Part shown: positions 16,173-25,230 of the stretch, in pieces | Position numbering within the stretch: the stretch's first letter is position 1 | Layout: every line of letters begins with the position of its first letter | Program-made: the position numbers and the translations under genes | Notes under the pieces: generated by a model | Told to the model about the DNA's origin: nothing | The model's input: only the letters and a program-made list of their open reading frames with translations | Databases searched by the model: none | Assembly (NCBI GenBank): GCA_016214125.1 | Contig: JACRPC010000011.1 | Coordinates: forward strand, 62,001 to 126,000 | Source: Rhodospirillales bacterium | GTDB taxonomy: Bacteria; Pseudomonadota; Alphaproteobacteria; Rhodospirillales; WMHbin7 | DNA length: 64,000 nt | Direction: 5' to 3'

Positions 16173-18844
16173 CGGCGCAACCGTTCCAGAATGATCGGCA
16201 GATGCACCTGATCCGATTTGTAATTGCCGGTGAGCGCCATCATCACCAGATTGATGCCGAAGCGGAACGCCATCTCGCGCTGCATCTCGCCGCCCGGCTC
16301 GGTGGCGAAGAGCGGACGGCCGCGCGCATCCTGCGCCCAGGCCGCGACCCAATCGTTGCGGCCGGCGACGATGGTGGTGACGCCGTCGGTGCCGGCGCGC
16401 TCGCCCGCCTCGATCCAGAGCGGACCGCCGGCGTGGCGGCCGGGAAAGGAATCGAGCAGGTAATAGCTGCGCCCGAGCACATGATCGCCGGGGATCGGCC
16501 GCAAGGCCGGCAGATCGAGGGCGCGGGCGAGGGCGCCCAGGCGGGCCGCGCTTTCGCCTTCGGTCAGGGCGGTGGCGTCGCCGCTGTCGAACAGGATCAG
16601 CCCGCCCTGGGCGAGATAGCGGCCCACCTTGACCCGCACCGCCGGCGATGGCGTCGGCATCGCCGTACCGGCCGGCCAGTAGACGAGCGGAAAGAAAAGA
16701 AACGGATCGCTCTCCGGCCACAATCCGATCGGCGCCGCCAATTCCACCGTGGTGCGCCTAGCCAGCATGCGCGTCAGGCCCTCAAGGCCCAGCCGGCTGG
16801 CGGTGTCCTTGTTGGCGTCGCCGGTCAGGATGTAGGCCAGCCGGGGCTCAAGCCCGGCCATGCGCGCGAAGGCCTCGTCCTCGGCGGCACCGGCCGGCGC
16901 CAGCGCCGCCAGCAGGAACAGAGCGGTCAGCAAACCGCGCAGCCGCATCGAAAGCACCAGATCGATCATCAGCAAGAGAAGTGCCGCCACCAGGAGCGCC
17001 GGCTTGAGATCGATTTCCGCCGCCCGATCGGCTTCGGCCAAGGGCCGGCGTTGGATGGAATCGGGCAGGGCCTCGATCGCTTTCGGCGTGCCCAAGAGCG
17101 GCGCCAGATTGCGCGCCCGCCGGCTGTCCGCCGGACCGTAATAGCCCGGCGGATGTTTGGGTCCAGGCGGCAGGGCCAGAAGCTCCGGCGCCTTCAAGGG
17201 CACGGCGGCGGTGCCGGGCGGCACCAGCCGACCGAAGCCATCGAGCACCGTTTGCGGAACCAGCGCCGCCGGCTGGATTTCGGCCAAGCCGGTCCCCAAG
17301 GCCATCACGCGGCGCAACAGATCGACGAACAGGCCCGAGATCGGCAGATTCGACCAGCCGGTGTTGGCGCCCACATGCACGAGCACCAGCCAGCCCTTGC
17401 CCAGGCGCTTGGCGGTCACCAGGGGCGTGCCGTCGGCCAGACGCGCCCAGCTTTGCCGGGCGAGATCGGGGCCGGGCTCGGCCAGCACCTGGGTGGTGAC
17501 GCGGACGTCGTCGGGCACCGCCAGGCCGGCGAACGGGCTTTCCGGCGCGAAGGGGGCAATCCGCGCCGGTTCGGTCCAGGAGAGGGTGCCGCCAAACGAA
17601 CGTCCGCCGCCCCTCAGGCGCACCGGCACCAGGGGCGGTTCGCCGGTCTGCTCGGCCAGCCTTGGGCCGGCGAAGCGGACCAGCACGCCGCCTTCGGCGA
17701 TCCAACGCTCGACCGCGCCCAGGGCGGTTTCCGGCAAGGGCTGGGAATCGCCAAGAACCATAAGTGTCAGAGGCCGCTCAAGAAGCGCCATGGCCTCGCC
17801 GGCCCGGATTTCCGCGAAGGGCGCCAGGGCGCGCTCGACGTAATAGAGTTCGCCGGTGAGCGGCTGCAACGCCTCCGAACGGTTGGCAACCGCCAGCCCG
17901 ACCGGACGGCGCCGGCCACCCTCGTCGAGCAGCACTGTCGCGCCGGCGCCGGATTCGTCCTCAAGCGCCAAGGTCTGCACCCGGTTGAGGCTTTCCAAGG
18001 GCAGATCGAACCGCGTTTCGACCTTGGTGGCCGAGGGCTCGAAGCGGACTTCGGTCCGGCCCAGCACCCGCCCCTGCCCGTCCAAGGCTTTGACCGGCAC
18101 CGTCTCGGCAAAGCCGCCCTGGGCACGCCGCACGTCCAAGGTAAGATCGCCGCTTTGGGCGGGGGCCAAGCGCAACAGGCGGGCCAAAGCGGGCGGATCG
18201 GGCCGATGGAGGGTGGTGGGACCCAGCGCGGCAAGGGCCCGCGCCAAATCGCCCGACCCGCCATCCTCAAGGCCGTCGGCCAGCCAGACGATTTCCGAGA
18301 ACCGTTCCACCCGAATGGCGGCCAGCGCGCCAACCGCCGCTCGACGATCGCTGGGCCAGGGTTTTGGCGTCAACGCCGCCAAGGCCGCGCCCGCCGCCGA
18401 CGCCGTCAGCAGTCGGGCGGTCGGCGGATTTCCATCCTCGGCTGGCGCGGTGGCGAGCAGAAGGACCGGCCGATTGCTCCGCTCCGCCCGCTTGATCCGG
18501 ATGTCCGCCTGGCTCCGGACCGCATCCCAGGAGCGCGCCGCCGCCCAGCCATCGTCGATCGCCAGCAGGATCGGGCCGTCACCACCGCCCTCGGCGGGCG
18601 GATTAAGCACCGGATGGGCGAGCGCGACGATCGCCAGGGCGGCGATGACCAGACGCAGCAGCAACAACCACCAGGGCGTGCGGTGGCTGGTCCGTTTCGT
18701 GCCGACCAGATCGGCCAACAGGGCCAGGGGCGGAAAGGCCTGGCGGCGGGGTGGCGGCGGCACGACGCGCAACAGCCACCACAGGACCGGCAGGACCAGC
18801 AGGCCCCAAAGCAGGCTTGGCGCCAGGAAGCCCAGCCCGCTCAT
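16169..18844 (-). CDS. BatA-domain / DUF4159 membrane protein
   Basis: 891 residues. The N-terminus (MSGLGFLAPSLLWGLLVLPVLWWLL, then RTPWWLLLLRLVIAALAIVALAHPVL) is the BatA/aerotolerance-regulator N-terminal module with two membrane helices. A middle periplasmic region contains GATase1-like stretches (GVLVRFAGPRLAE). Further helices occur near residues 615-650. The C-terminal part from about 670 (MAGLEPRLAYILTGDANKD, GGLILFDSGD, HVLGRSYYLLDSFPGR) matches DUF4159. It starts 4 bp inside the end of the DUF58 gene. Likely works with the MoxR chaperone and the DUF58 protein in assembling or maturing an unknown target. Confidence 0.8.
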   Translation of the reverse strand: MSGLGFLAPSLLWGLLVLPVLWWLLRVVPPPPRRQAFPPLALLADLVGTKRTSHRTPWWLLLLRLVIAALAIVALAHPVLNPPAEGGGDGPILLAIDDGWAAARSWDAVRSQADIRIKRAERSNRPVLLLATAPAEDGNPPTARLLTASAAGAALAALTPKPWPSDRRAAVGALAAIRVERFSEIVWLADGLEDGGSGDLARALAALGPTTLHRPDPPALARLLRLAPAQSGDLTLDVRRAQGGFAETVPVKALDGQGRVLGRTEVRFEPSATKVETRFDLPLESLNRVQTLALEDESGAGATVLLDEGGRRRPVGLAVANRSEALQPLTGELYYVERALAPFAEIRAGEAMALLERPLTLMVLGDSQPLPETALGAVERWIAEGGVLVRFAGPRLAEQTGEPPLVPVRLRGGGRSFGGTLSWTEPARIAPFAPESPFAGLAVPDDVRVTTQVLAEPGPDLARQSWARLADGTPLVTAKRLGKGWLVLVHVGANTGWSNLPISGLFVDLLRRVMALGTGLAEIQPAALVPQTVLDGFGRLVPPGTAAVPLKAPELLALPPGPKHPPGYYGPADSRRARNLAPLLGTPKAIEALPDSIQRRPLAEADRAAEIDLKPALLVAALLLLMIDLVLSMRLRGLLTALFLLAALAPAGAAEDEAFARMAGLEPRLAYILTGDANKDTASRLGLEGLTRMLARRTTVELAAPIGLWPESDPFLFFPLVYWPAGTAMPTPSPAVRVKVGRYLAQGGLILFDSGDATALTEGESAARLGALARALDLPALRPIPGDHVLGRSYYLLDSFPGRHAGGPLWIEAGERAGTDGVTTIVAGRNDWVAAWAQDARGRPLFATEPGGEMQREMAFRFGINLVMMALTGNYKSDQVHLPIILERLRR

Positions 18845-19731
18845 CGCCGCCGGTCCTCGGCCAGGGCCTGATGCAAGGCCAAGAGGGCGGTGGTGGGCGG
18901 CGTGTCGGTGGCGTGCCGGATCAGACCCCAGCCCAAACGACGGCAGAAATCGGCCAGCGCCACCTCATGGGCGGCGAGACGGCGGCGATAGGCCGGGGCC
19001 AATTCCTCGGCCTGATCGATGGGGATCGGCGCCTCGCCCTCCAAGCCTTCGAAGCGCAGGCGGCCCTGGAAGGGAAAGCGGGCCTCGGCCGGGTCCTCGA
19101 TACGCAGCAGAAGGCCGCGCACGCCCTTGCCGGCCAGTTCGGCCAAACGCGCCTCCAGGCGGTCGAAGGGCTCCAGGAAGTCGCCAAACAGCACGATCTG
19201 GGCGTGGCGCGGCAGTTCCGCCTCCGGCGGCAGGCCCCCGCCCTTGGGGGCGCTCAATAAGGTGACGGCGAGGCGCTCCAGCACCGCCCGCCCGCTGGTC
19301 GGCGGCGTGCGGTCGCCCAACAGCGCCACCCGCTCGCCGGCGCGCAGCAGAAGCGCCGCCAGAGCCAGAAGCAGCAGATCGGCGCGTTCGCCCTTGCGGG
19401 GCAGGGCGATCTCGGAGCACCAATCCATCGAGGCCGAAGGGTCGCGCCACAGCCAGGCCGATTGCGCCGCCGCCCATTCGGTCTCGCGCACGAACAGGTG
19501 CATCGAACGCGCCGATTGCCGCCAATCGATCTGCTCAGCGGCGTCGCCAGGCTGGTGGCGGCGGAACTGCCAGAAGCTGTCGCCCGGCCCCACCCGGCGC
19601 CGACCATGCACCCCTTGCGCCACGGTCGCCGCCACCCGCTTCGCCGCCAACAGCAAGGGCGGCAGGCGGGCGGCCAGGCTCTCGCCTTCGGCCCTTACGG
19701 CTTCGACGGCGTTCAGGCCAGGGGGGCGCAC
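18841..19731 (-). CDS. DUF58 domain protein
   Basis: 296 residues. The DUF58 core is clear: GRRRVGPGDSFWQFRRHQPGDAA, IDWRQSARS, and LWRDPSASMDW, which stands where a VWA metal site (DxSxS) would be: D-P-S-A-S. These proteins are usual partners of MoxR AAA ATPases and bridge them to VWA proteins. The gene overlaps the end of moxR by 19 bp and the start of the BatA/DUF4159 gene by 4 bp, so the four genes form a tight operon. Confidence 0.87.
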   Translation of the reverse strand: MRPPGLNAVEAVRAEGESLAARLPPLLLAAKRVAATVAQGVHGRRRVGPGDSFWQFRRHQPGDAAEQIDWRQSARSMHLFVRETEWAAAQSAWLWRDPSASMDWCSEIALPRKGERADLLLLALAALLLRAGERVALLGDRTPPTSGRAVLERLAVTLLSAPKGGGLPPEAELPRHAQIVLFGDFLEPFDRLEARLAELAGKGVRGLLLRIEDPAEARFPFQGRLRFEGLEGEAPIPIDQAEELAPAYRRRLAAHEVALADFCRRLGWGLIRHATDTPPTTALLALHQALAEDRRR

Positions 19732-20717
19732 AGGCGCTCGATCACCTGCGCCAAGGTCACGCCCTCGGCGCGGGCGGAGAAGGACAGGGCCATGCGGTGG
19801 CGCAGCACCGGCCCGGCCAGCGCCAGAACGTCTTCGATCGAAGGAGCCAGCCGGCCATCAAGCACGGCGCGGGCGCGCACGGCGCGCATCAGGGCCTGGC
19901 TGGCGCGTGGCCCCGGACCCCAGGCGACATGGCGGCGGATGTCGGTGATCGCGCTTTCTTCCGGCCGGCCTTGGCGGACCAGGGTCAGGATCGCCTCGAC
20001 GACCTTGTCGCCCACCGGCACATGGCGAAGCAGCGCCTGGGCCTCCATCAGGGCCTTGGGGCTCAGGCGGGTTTGCGGATGGGCGTCCTCGGGGCCGGTG
20101 GTGGCGATGATCATCGCCTTTTCCGCCGCCCGATCGGGATAAGTGATGTCGGACTGCATGAGGAAGCGGTCAAGCTGGGCCTCGGGCAAGGGATAGGTGC
20201 CCTCCTGCTCCAGGGGGTTCTGAGTGGCCAGGACATGGAAGGGCTGGGGCAGCGGGTGATAGGCCCCGGCCACCGAAACCCGGCCTTCCTGCATGGCCTG
20301 CAACAAAGCCGATTGGGTGCGCGGGCTGGCGCGGTTGATCTCGTCGGCCATCAAGAGCTGGGCGAAGACCGGACCGGGCAGAAAGCGGAAGGCGCGCTGG
20401 CCGCTGGCGCTTTCCTCCAGCACCTCGGCACCCAGAATGTCGGCCGGCATCAGATCAGGGGTGAACTGGACGCGCTTGGCGTCGAGCCCGAAAACGATGC
20501 CCAGGGTCTCGACCAGCCGGGTCTTGGCTAGGCCAGGCACGCCCACCAGCAGCAGATGACCGCCGGCCAGCAGCGTGATAAGGGTCTCTTCGATGACGCG
20601 ATCCTGGCCCAGCACGACGCGGGCGATTTCGGCCTTGGCCCCGGCCAAGGACTGACCGACCGCCTGCAAAGTGTCGAGGGCCTTCTGGACAGAGGCTTCG
20701 GGCGTTCCCATATCCAT
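19713..20717 (-). CDS. MoxR-family AAA+ ATPase
   Basis: 334 residues from ATG at 20717 (AAGGAAAGG just upstream); longer frames would run through the divergent gene. Walker A is GVPGLAKTRL, Walker B is LLMADEINRASPRTQSALL, sensor 1 lies in HVLATQNPLEQEGTYPLPEAQLDRF, and the C-terminal lid contains ITDIRRHVAWGPGPRAS. MoxR ATPases act as chaperones that insert cofactors or activate partner complexes. It is the first gene of the minus-strand cluster moxR-DUF58-BatA/DUF4159-GATase-like protein, possibly continuing into the coiled-coil gene. Only 39 bp separate it from the divergent DUF1285 gene. Confidence 0.9.
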   Translation of the reverse strand: MDMGTPEASVQKALDTLQAVGQSLAGAKAEIARVVLGQDRVIEETLITLLAGGHLLLVGVPGLAKTRLVETLGIVFGLDAKRVQFTPDLMPADILGAEVLEESASGQRAFRFLPGPVFAQLLMADEINRASPRTQSALLQAMQEGRVSVAGAYHPLPQPFHVLATQNPLEQEGTYPLPEAQLDRFLMQSDITYPDRAAEKAMIIATTGPEDAHPQTRLSPKALMEAQALLRHVPVGDKVVEAILTLVRQGRPEESAITDIRRHVAWGPGPRASQALMRAVRARAVLDGRLAPSIEDVLALAGPVLRHRMALSFSARAEGVTLAQVIERLCAPLA

Positions 20718-20756
20718 GTCTACCTTTCCTTCGCACCCGGACGGACGCATCGACGG

Positions 20757-21296
20757 ATGATCAAGGCCCCCGCCCCGCCCGCGCCGGTTACCCCGGCCTC
20801 CCGCCCGACGGAGTGCGGCGATCTCGGCATCCGCATCGACCGGAACGGTACTTGGTTCTATCACGGCTCGCCGATCCATCGCAAAGAGATGGTGTGCCTG
20901 TTCGCGTCCGTCCTCTCGCGCTGCGCCGAGGGCCATTACTGGCTCACCACCCCGGCCGAGCGGGGCCGCATCGAGGTCGAGGACGCGCCCTTCCTGGCGG
21001 TCGAGCTTTACAACGCCTCGGCGGGCCGCGAGCGGGTGGTGAGCTTCCGCACCAATGTCGACGAAATGGTGACTCTCGACGCCCAGCACCCCCTGCGCTT
21101 CGGAATTTGTCCAATCAAGGGCGAACGAATTCCCTATATTTTGGTGCGCGATGGGCTGGAAGCAAGGCTCGCTCGCCCGGTATACTATGAGCTGGTCAAT
21201 CTCGGCATCGAGGAAACCATCGAGGGCGAGACAACGTTCGGCATATGGAGCAGCGGACAATTCTTTCCGATCGGTCCCGTGACGGAGGCGGACTGA
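20757..21296 (+). CDS. DUF1285-family protein
   Basis: 179 residues from ATG at 20757. Conserved family phrases are visible: GDLGIRIDRNGTWFYHGSPIHRKEMVCLFASVL, YWLTTPAERGRIEVEDAPFLAVEL, and RPVYYELVNLG. DUF1285 proteins are small cytoplasmic proteins of unknown function. The gene overlaps the following NUDIX gene by 52 bp, indicating cotranscription of a run DUF1285-NUDIX-cca. Confidence 0.82.
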   Translation: MIKAPAPPAPVTPASRPTECGDLGIRIDRNGTWFYHGSPIHRKEMVCLFASVLSRCAEGHYWLTTPAERGRIEVEDAPFLAVELYNASAGRERVVSFRTNVDEMVTLDAQHPLRFGICPIKGERIPYILVRDGLEARLARPVYYELVNLGIEETIEGETTFGIWSSGQFFPIGPVTEAD

Positions 21297-21904
21297 GCCG
21301 CGCCGAGATGGCGCGGCTGTTGGGCGGTCGCACGCCCGGATTGCGCACCTCGCCGCATCCCGAGCCGGGCGATCTCGATTACCGCCTGACGCCCGGCGCG
21401 CTGGCCGCCCTGGTGCCGGCCGCCGTGCTGGTGCCGATCGTCGAGCGCGACGGCGGCCCCACCATTCTTCTCACCCGACGCACCACCCATCTCACCAACC
21501 ATGCCGGGCAGGTGAGCTTCCCCGGCGGCCGATTGGAAGCCGAGGAAACCGACCCCATCCAGACGGCGCTGCGCGAGACCGAGGAGGAAATCGGGCTGGG
21601 GCGCCGCCACGTCACCCTGATCGGCCGATTGGACGAATACGTTACCGGCACCGGCTTTCGCATCGTGCCGGTGGTGGGGATGGTCCAGCCGCCCTTCGAT
21701 CTCGAACCCGATCCCTTCGAGGTCGAGGAAGTCTTCGAGGTGCCGCTGGCCTTCGTCCTCGATCCGGCCAACCATCAGCTTTGTTCGCGCGAGCACCAAG
21801 GGCGTTCGCGGCATTTCTACGCCATGCCCTATGAGGGCCATTACATCTGGGGCGCCACGGCAGGCATCCTGGTCAATCTCTACGAGGTCTTGGCGGGGCG
21901 ATGA
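21245..21904 (+). CDS. CoA pyrophosphatase-type NUDIX hydrolase
   Basis: 219 residues. The Nudix box is intact (GGRLEAEETDPIQTALRETEEE followed by IGL; shown here in part as GGRLEAEET...RETEEEIG), and the upstream phrase TILLTRRTTHLTNHAGQVSFPGG is the CoA-binding signature of the NudL/YeaB group that hydrolyses CoA to 4'-phosphopantetheine and 3',5'-ADP. The start at 21245 lies inside the preceding gene; this long overlap makes a somewhat later start possible. Its end overlaps cca by ATGA. Confidence 0.87.
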   Translation: MEQRTILSDRSRDGGGLSRAEMARLLGGRTPGLRTSPHPEPGDLDYRLTPGALAALVPAAVLVPIVERDGGPTILLTRRTTHLTNHAGQVSFPGGRLEAEETDPIQTALRETEEEIGLGRRHVTLIGRLDEYVTGTGFRIVPVVGMVQPPFDLEPDPFEVEEVFEVPLAFVLDPANHQLCSREHQGRSRHFYAMPYEGHYIWGATAGILVNLYEVLAGR

Positions 21905-23193
21905 CCGCCGCCGGCAAGCCGCCCGAAGGCCAGATCGCGCCCCAGCCCTGGATGCGGGCGCCGGAAACCCAAGCCGTGATGGCGGCCCTGATGGCCGAGG
22001 GCGACGAGGCCCGCTTCGTCGGCGGCTGCGTGCGCGATTCGATCTTGAAGCGGGCGGTGAAGGACATCGACATCGCCACCCGCCGCCCGCCCGACGCGGT
22101 CATGGCGCTTCTCGAGCGGGCGGGCATCCGGGCCATTCCCACCGGCATCGAGCACGGCACGGTGACCGCCGTCATCGGCAAGGCGCATTTCGAAATCACC
22201 ACGCTGCGCCACGACGTCGAAACCGACGGCCGGCGCGCCCGGGTGGCCTTCACCGACGATTGGGAGGCCGACGCGCTCAGGCGCGATTTCACCATCAACG
22301 CCCTGTCGATGACCCAAGACGGCTTCATCCACGACCCTTGCGAGGGCTTGGCCGATTTGGGCCGCGGCGTGGTGCGGTTCGTGGGCGATCCGGTGCAGCG
22401 CATCGAGGAAGACGTTTTGCGCCTTCTGCGCTTCTTCCGCTTCTACGCCCATTACGGCGCGCCGCCGCCGCATGTCGAATCGCTGGCCGCCTGCCGCAAG
22501 CTGGCCCATCTCCTGCCCCGCCTGTCGGGCGAGCGGGTGCGCGGCGAATTGATCCGCATCCTCTTGGCGCCCGATCCGGCCGGCGTCTTGCTCCTCATGC
22601 AGGGCGAGCGGGTGCTGCCCCACATTCTGCCCGAGGCCAAGGAATTCGGCCGGCTGCGGCAAATGGCTTGGTTCGAGGATCGCGGCATCAAGCAAGAAGG
22701 CCTGACGCCCGATGCGCTGCGTCGTTTGGCTTCGCTGATCGAGACCGACGCCGACGGCGCCGCCGCCATCGCCCAAAGGCTGCGCCTGTCCAACGAGCAG
22801 ACCGAGCGGCTGGCCAGGCTGGCCAAGCCGGGCGCCCGCCCCGATCCGACGCTCGATTCCCGGGCGCGCCGCCGCCTGCTCTACCATCTGGGCGCGCCCA
22901 CGCTGCGCGATCGGGCGCTGATCGAATGGGCGGCAAGGCGCACCGTCGATCCGCGCGCGCCCGACGCCGCCCAGGGGCCGTGGCTCGACCTGCTTGCCGA
23001 TATCCGGGCCTGGCAAGCCCCCGAACCGCCCCTTAAGGGCCGCGACGTCCTGGCGCTTGGCGTTCCCCCTGGCCCCCAGGTGGGCGCGCTGCTCGACGCC
23101 GCGCTCGCCTGGTGGGAAGAAGGCGACTTCCAAGCCGATCGCGGGGCGGCGCTCGACTACCTCCGGCAATTGGCCTCAAACAGCAACATCTAG
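21901..23193 (+). CDS. cca: CCA tRNA nucleotidyltransferase
   Basis: 430 residues. The class II nucleotidyltransferase head shows RFVGGCVRDSILKRAVKDIDIAT with the catalytic DxD, then HGTVTAV, RRARVAFTDDWEADALRRDFTINAL and DPVQRIEEDVLRLLRFFRF. The C-terminal half is helical, without an HD domain, as in the alphaproteobacterial enzyme. It adds or repairs the 3' CCA end of tRNAs. Translationally coupled to the NUDIX gene through an ATGA overlap. Confidence 0.92.
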   Translation: MTAAGKPPEGQIAPQPWMRAPETQAVMAALMAEGDEARFVGGCVRDSILKRAVKDIDIATRRPPDAVMALLERAGIRAIPTGIEHGTVTAVIGKAHFEITTLRHDVETDGRRARVAFTDDWEADALRRDFTINALSMTQDGFIHDPCEGLADLGRGVVRFVGDPVQRIEEDVLRLLRFFRFYAHYGAPPPHVESLAACRKLAHLLPRLSGERVRGELIRILLAPDPAGVLLLMQGERVLPHILPEAKEFGRLRQMAWFEDRGIKQEGLTPDALRRLASLIETDADGAAAIAQRLRLSNEQTERLARLAKPGARPDPTLDSRARRRLLYHLGAPTLRDRALIEWAARRTVDPRAPDAAQGPWLDLLADIRAWQAPEPPLKGRDVLALGVPPGPQVGALLDAALAWWEEGDFQADRGAALDYLRQLASNSNI

Positions 23194-23230
23194 GATGGAC
23201 AGACCCTTTCGCCCCCAACCCTTCGCGTCC

Positions 23231-23246
23231 TGTGATTCGGGTCACA
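23231..23246. promoter_or_regulatory. CRP-like palindromic site
   Basis: TGTGA-N6-TCACA is a perfect match to the consensus recognised by CRP-type regulators. It lies 50 bp before the start of the SGNH-protein gene and 38 bp after cca. Distance and symmetry suit a regulator site, but the match may be chance and the alphaproteobacterial regulator is unknown. Confidence 0.4.
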
Positions 23247-23295
23247 GACCCCCGGGCCGGACCGGAATAGCCTAGGGAATCGAAGGAGCAAAGCG

Positions 23296-23988
23296 ATGAC
23301 CGACCTGACGGTCCTGTTTTTCGGCGACGACCAGACCCTGCCCGACGGCGACGAGGCGGGACTGGGCTGGATCGGCCGTCTGGCCAGGGCCGAGCGGCGG
23401 TTCGGCTCGGCGGTCTCCTTCTATCCCCTGGGGGTGGCGGGCGACCGGACGGCCGACATCGCAAGGCGCTGGTCGGCGGAAACGGCGCTGCGCCTGCCCG
23501 AAGGCGCCGGCGGCCTGTTGGTCTTCGCCTTCGGGCGCAACGACATGGCGGCCGCCGACGACCAAACCTTGCGCGCCAATCTGCCGGAAACCCTGTTCCT
23601 GGCCGAAGAGATCCTGCGCAACGCCCGCGAACTTCGCCCCGTGTTGTGGCTTGGTCCGGCGCCGCTCGGCGCCAAGGAGGTCGAGCTTCGCGATCCCGAG
23701 GATCGGCTGTGGCGCCACAACAACAGCCGCGTCGCCGGCTTGAACGAATCCTTCCGCACGCTGGCGCGGGCGATCGGCGTGCCCTATCTCGATCTCTACA
23801 ATCTGCTTCTGCCCGACCACCGCTATATGCGCGCCCTCAAGGAGGGCGACAAGATCCACCCGGCCGGCGAAGGCCACGCGCTGATCGCCGATCATGTCTG
23901 CCATTGGCATCGCTGGCGCGACCACATGGCCCTCGTTCACCGACCGCCCGAGACGAACGGCCTAAAAATCGCCAATAGCGGGGCGTGA
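23296..23988 (+). CDS. SGNH/GDSL hydrolase-like protein lacking the catalytic serine
   Basis: 230 residues; AAGGAG at 23283-23288 precedes the ATG. SGNH blocks are recognisable: block I reads FFGDDQTLPDG, with Asp12 where GDSx has the nucleophilic Ser; block III is FGRNDM (GxND); block V is DKIHPAGEGH with the Asp-x-x-His pair. A normal lipase/esterase needs the Ser, so this member is probably inactive as an esterase, or has a different chemistry or a ligand-binding role. No signal peptide is visible. Its end overlaps the opposite-strand trmL by 27 bp. Confidence 0.72.
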   Translation: MTDLTVLFFGDDQTLPDGDEAGLGWIGRLARAERRFGSAVSFYPLGVAGDRTADIARRWSAETALRLPEGAGGLLVFAFGRNDMAAADDQTLRANLPETLFLAEEILRNARELRPVLWLGPAPLGAKEVELRDPEDRLWRHNNSRVAGLNESFRTLARAIGVPYLDLYNLLLPDHRYMRALKEGDKIHPAGEGHALIADHVCHWHRWRDHMALVHRPPETNGLKIANSGA

Positions 23989-24462
23989 GGATAACTGCCG
24001 TAACGCCTCGGCCAGGGCGATGGCAGCCGCTTGGGCGACGTTGAGCGAGCGGGCACCCGGCACCATCGGGATCACCAGCCTGGCATCGGCGGCTTGGCGC
24101 ACCGCTTCGGGCACGCCGGCGCTTTCTTGCCCCACCATCAGCGCATCGCCGGCTTGGAAGCGGAAATCGCTGTAGATTTGATCGCCCTGGGTGGTGAGCA
24201 GGGCCAGGCGGCGGTCTTTGGCTCGCCGGTCGGCCTCGAACGCCTCCCAGGATGGGTGACGGAGCGGCTCGATCAAATCGAGATAATCCATCCCGGCCCG
24301 CCGGAGCTTGCGGTCGTCGAGAAGAAAGCCGCAGGGCAGGATGAATTCCGCCCCCACCCCCAAGGCGGCGGCCAGACGCAGCATCGCCCCGGCATTCTGC
24401 GGGATGTCGGGTTGAAACAAGACCAAGGAAAGATTGGGCTTCGTGGGTTGCTTGGGCATCAT
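23962..24462 (-). CDS. trmL: tRNA (cytidine(34)-2'-O)-methyltransferase
   Basis: 166 residues from ATG at 24462 (24459 equally possible). It is a minimal SPOUT methyltransferase: LSLVLFQPDIPQNAGAMLRLAAALG at the start, then LMVGQESAGVPEAV and IPMVPGARSLNVAQAAAIALAEALR, the trefoil-knot SAM site. Length and motifs match TrmL/YibK, which 2'-O-methylates position 34 of tRNA-Leu isoacceptors. An upstream in-frame start at 24504 would add an unlikely extension. Confidence 0.87.
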   Translation of the reverse strand: MMPKQPTKPNLSLVLFQPDIPQNAGAMLRLAAALGVGAEFILPCGFLLDDRKLRRAGMDYLDLIEPLRHPSWEAFEADRRAKDRRLALLTTQGDQIYSDFRFQAGDALMVGQESAGVPEAVRQAADARLVIPMVPGARSLNVAQAAAIALAEALRQLSSRPAIGDF

Positions 24463-24647
24463 TTCCGGCTTTTCAAGGGGGCTGCAATGGGGTATAGGGT
24501 GCACCGCGAAAAGCCGCCGCCCCGCGTCGTCTTGGGAAGGCGGGCAATCGCGTCCCGGCCCGCTTAACCGCCATCAAGTCTGGACTGGCCGGAGACGCCA
24601 TAAGGGGTAATGGACCCGTCAATCGGGGTCAACACGAGGGTAACCGC
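24463..24647. promoter_or_regulatory. Divergent region between trmL and petA
   Basis: This 185-bp gap must contain the petABC promoter. I see no convincing -35/-10 pair and no clear palindrome. GAGGG at 24636-24640 is the petA ribosome binding site. Confidence 0.3.
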
Positions 24648-25217
24648 ATGGCCAGCAGCACCACCCACGACCACGCCCAGCCCAGCCCGGCGGCACCCGA
24701 ATCGGGCGAGTCGCGGCGCGATTTCCTGCTTTACGCCACCAGCGCGGTCGGCGCCGCCGGTACCGTCCTGGCGCTGTGGCCGTTCGTGCACAGCATGAAC
24801 CCGGCGGCCGACACGCTGGCGCTGTCCTCAACCGAGGTCGATCTGGGCCCGATCGCCGAGGGCCAAAGCATCACCGTCACCTGGCGCGGCAAGCCGGTGT
24901 TCGTGCGCCATCGCACCGCCGACGAGATCAAGGCCGCCCAAGGCGTCGATGTCAAAGCGCTCCGCGAACCCCAGGCCGACAAGGACCGGGTCAAGAAGCC
25001 CGAGTGGCTGATCATGGTCGGCGTCTGCACCCATCTGGGCTGCATTCCGCTGGGCCAGAAGCCGGCCGAGCCCAAGGGCGAGTTCGGCGGCTGGTTCTGC
25101 CCCTGCCACGGGTCGCATTACGACACCTCGGGTCGCATCCGCAAGGGTCCGGCGCCGGCCAACCTGCCGGTCCCGGAATACACCTTCCTTAGCGACACCC
25201 TGGTTCGCATCGGCTAG
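24648..25217 (+). CDS. petA: Ubiquinol-cytochrome c reductase, Rieske iron-sulfur subunit
   Basis: 189 residues. A twin-arginine-type N-terminus ([14 protein letters not shown]) and one membrane anchor (about residues 28-48) lead to the Rieske domain. The [2Fe-2S] ligands are in CTHLGC and CPCHGS, with GGWF before the second box. It passes electrons from quinol at the Qo site to cytochrome c1. First gene of petABC, 13 nt ahead of petB. Confidence 0.95.
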   Translation: MASSTTHDHAQPSPAAPESGESRRDFLLYATSAVGAAGTVLALWPFVHSMNPAADTLALSSTEVDLGPIAEGQSITVTWRGKPVFVRHRTADEIKAAQGVDVKALREPQADKDRVKKPEWLIMVGVCTHLGCIPLGQKPAEPKGEFGGWFCPCHGSHYDTSGRIRKGPAPANLPVPEYTFLSDTLVRIG

Positions 25218-25230
25218 AAGGATCATCGCG

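Noticed and set aside
16202-18871. Open frame of about 890 codons opposite the BatA/DUF4159 gene
   Set aside because: Gln/Arg/Gly-rich shadow translation; the opposite strand has BatA and DUF4159 features and operon overlaps.
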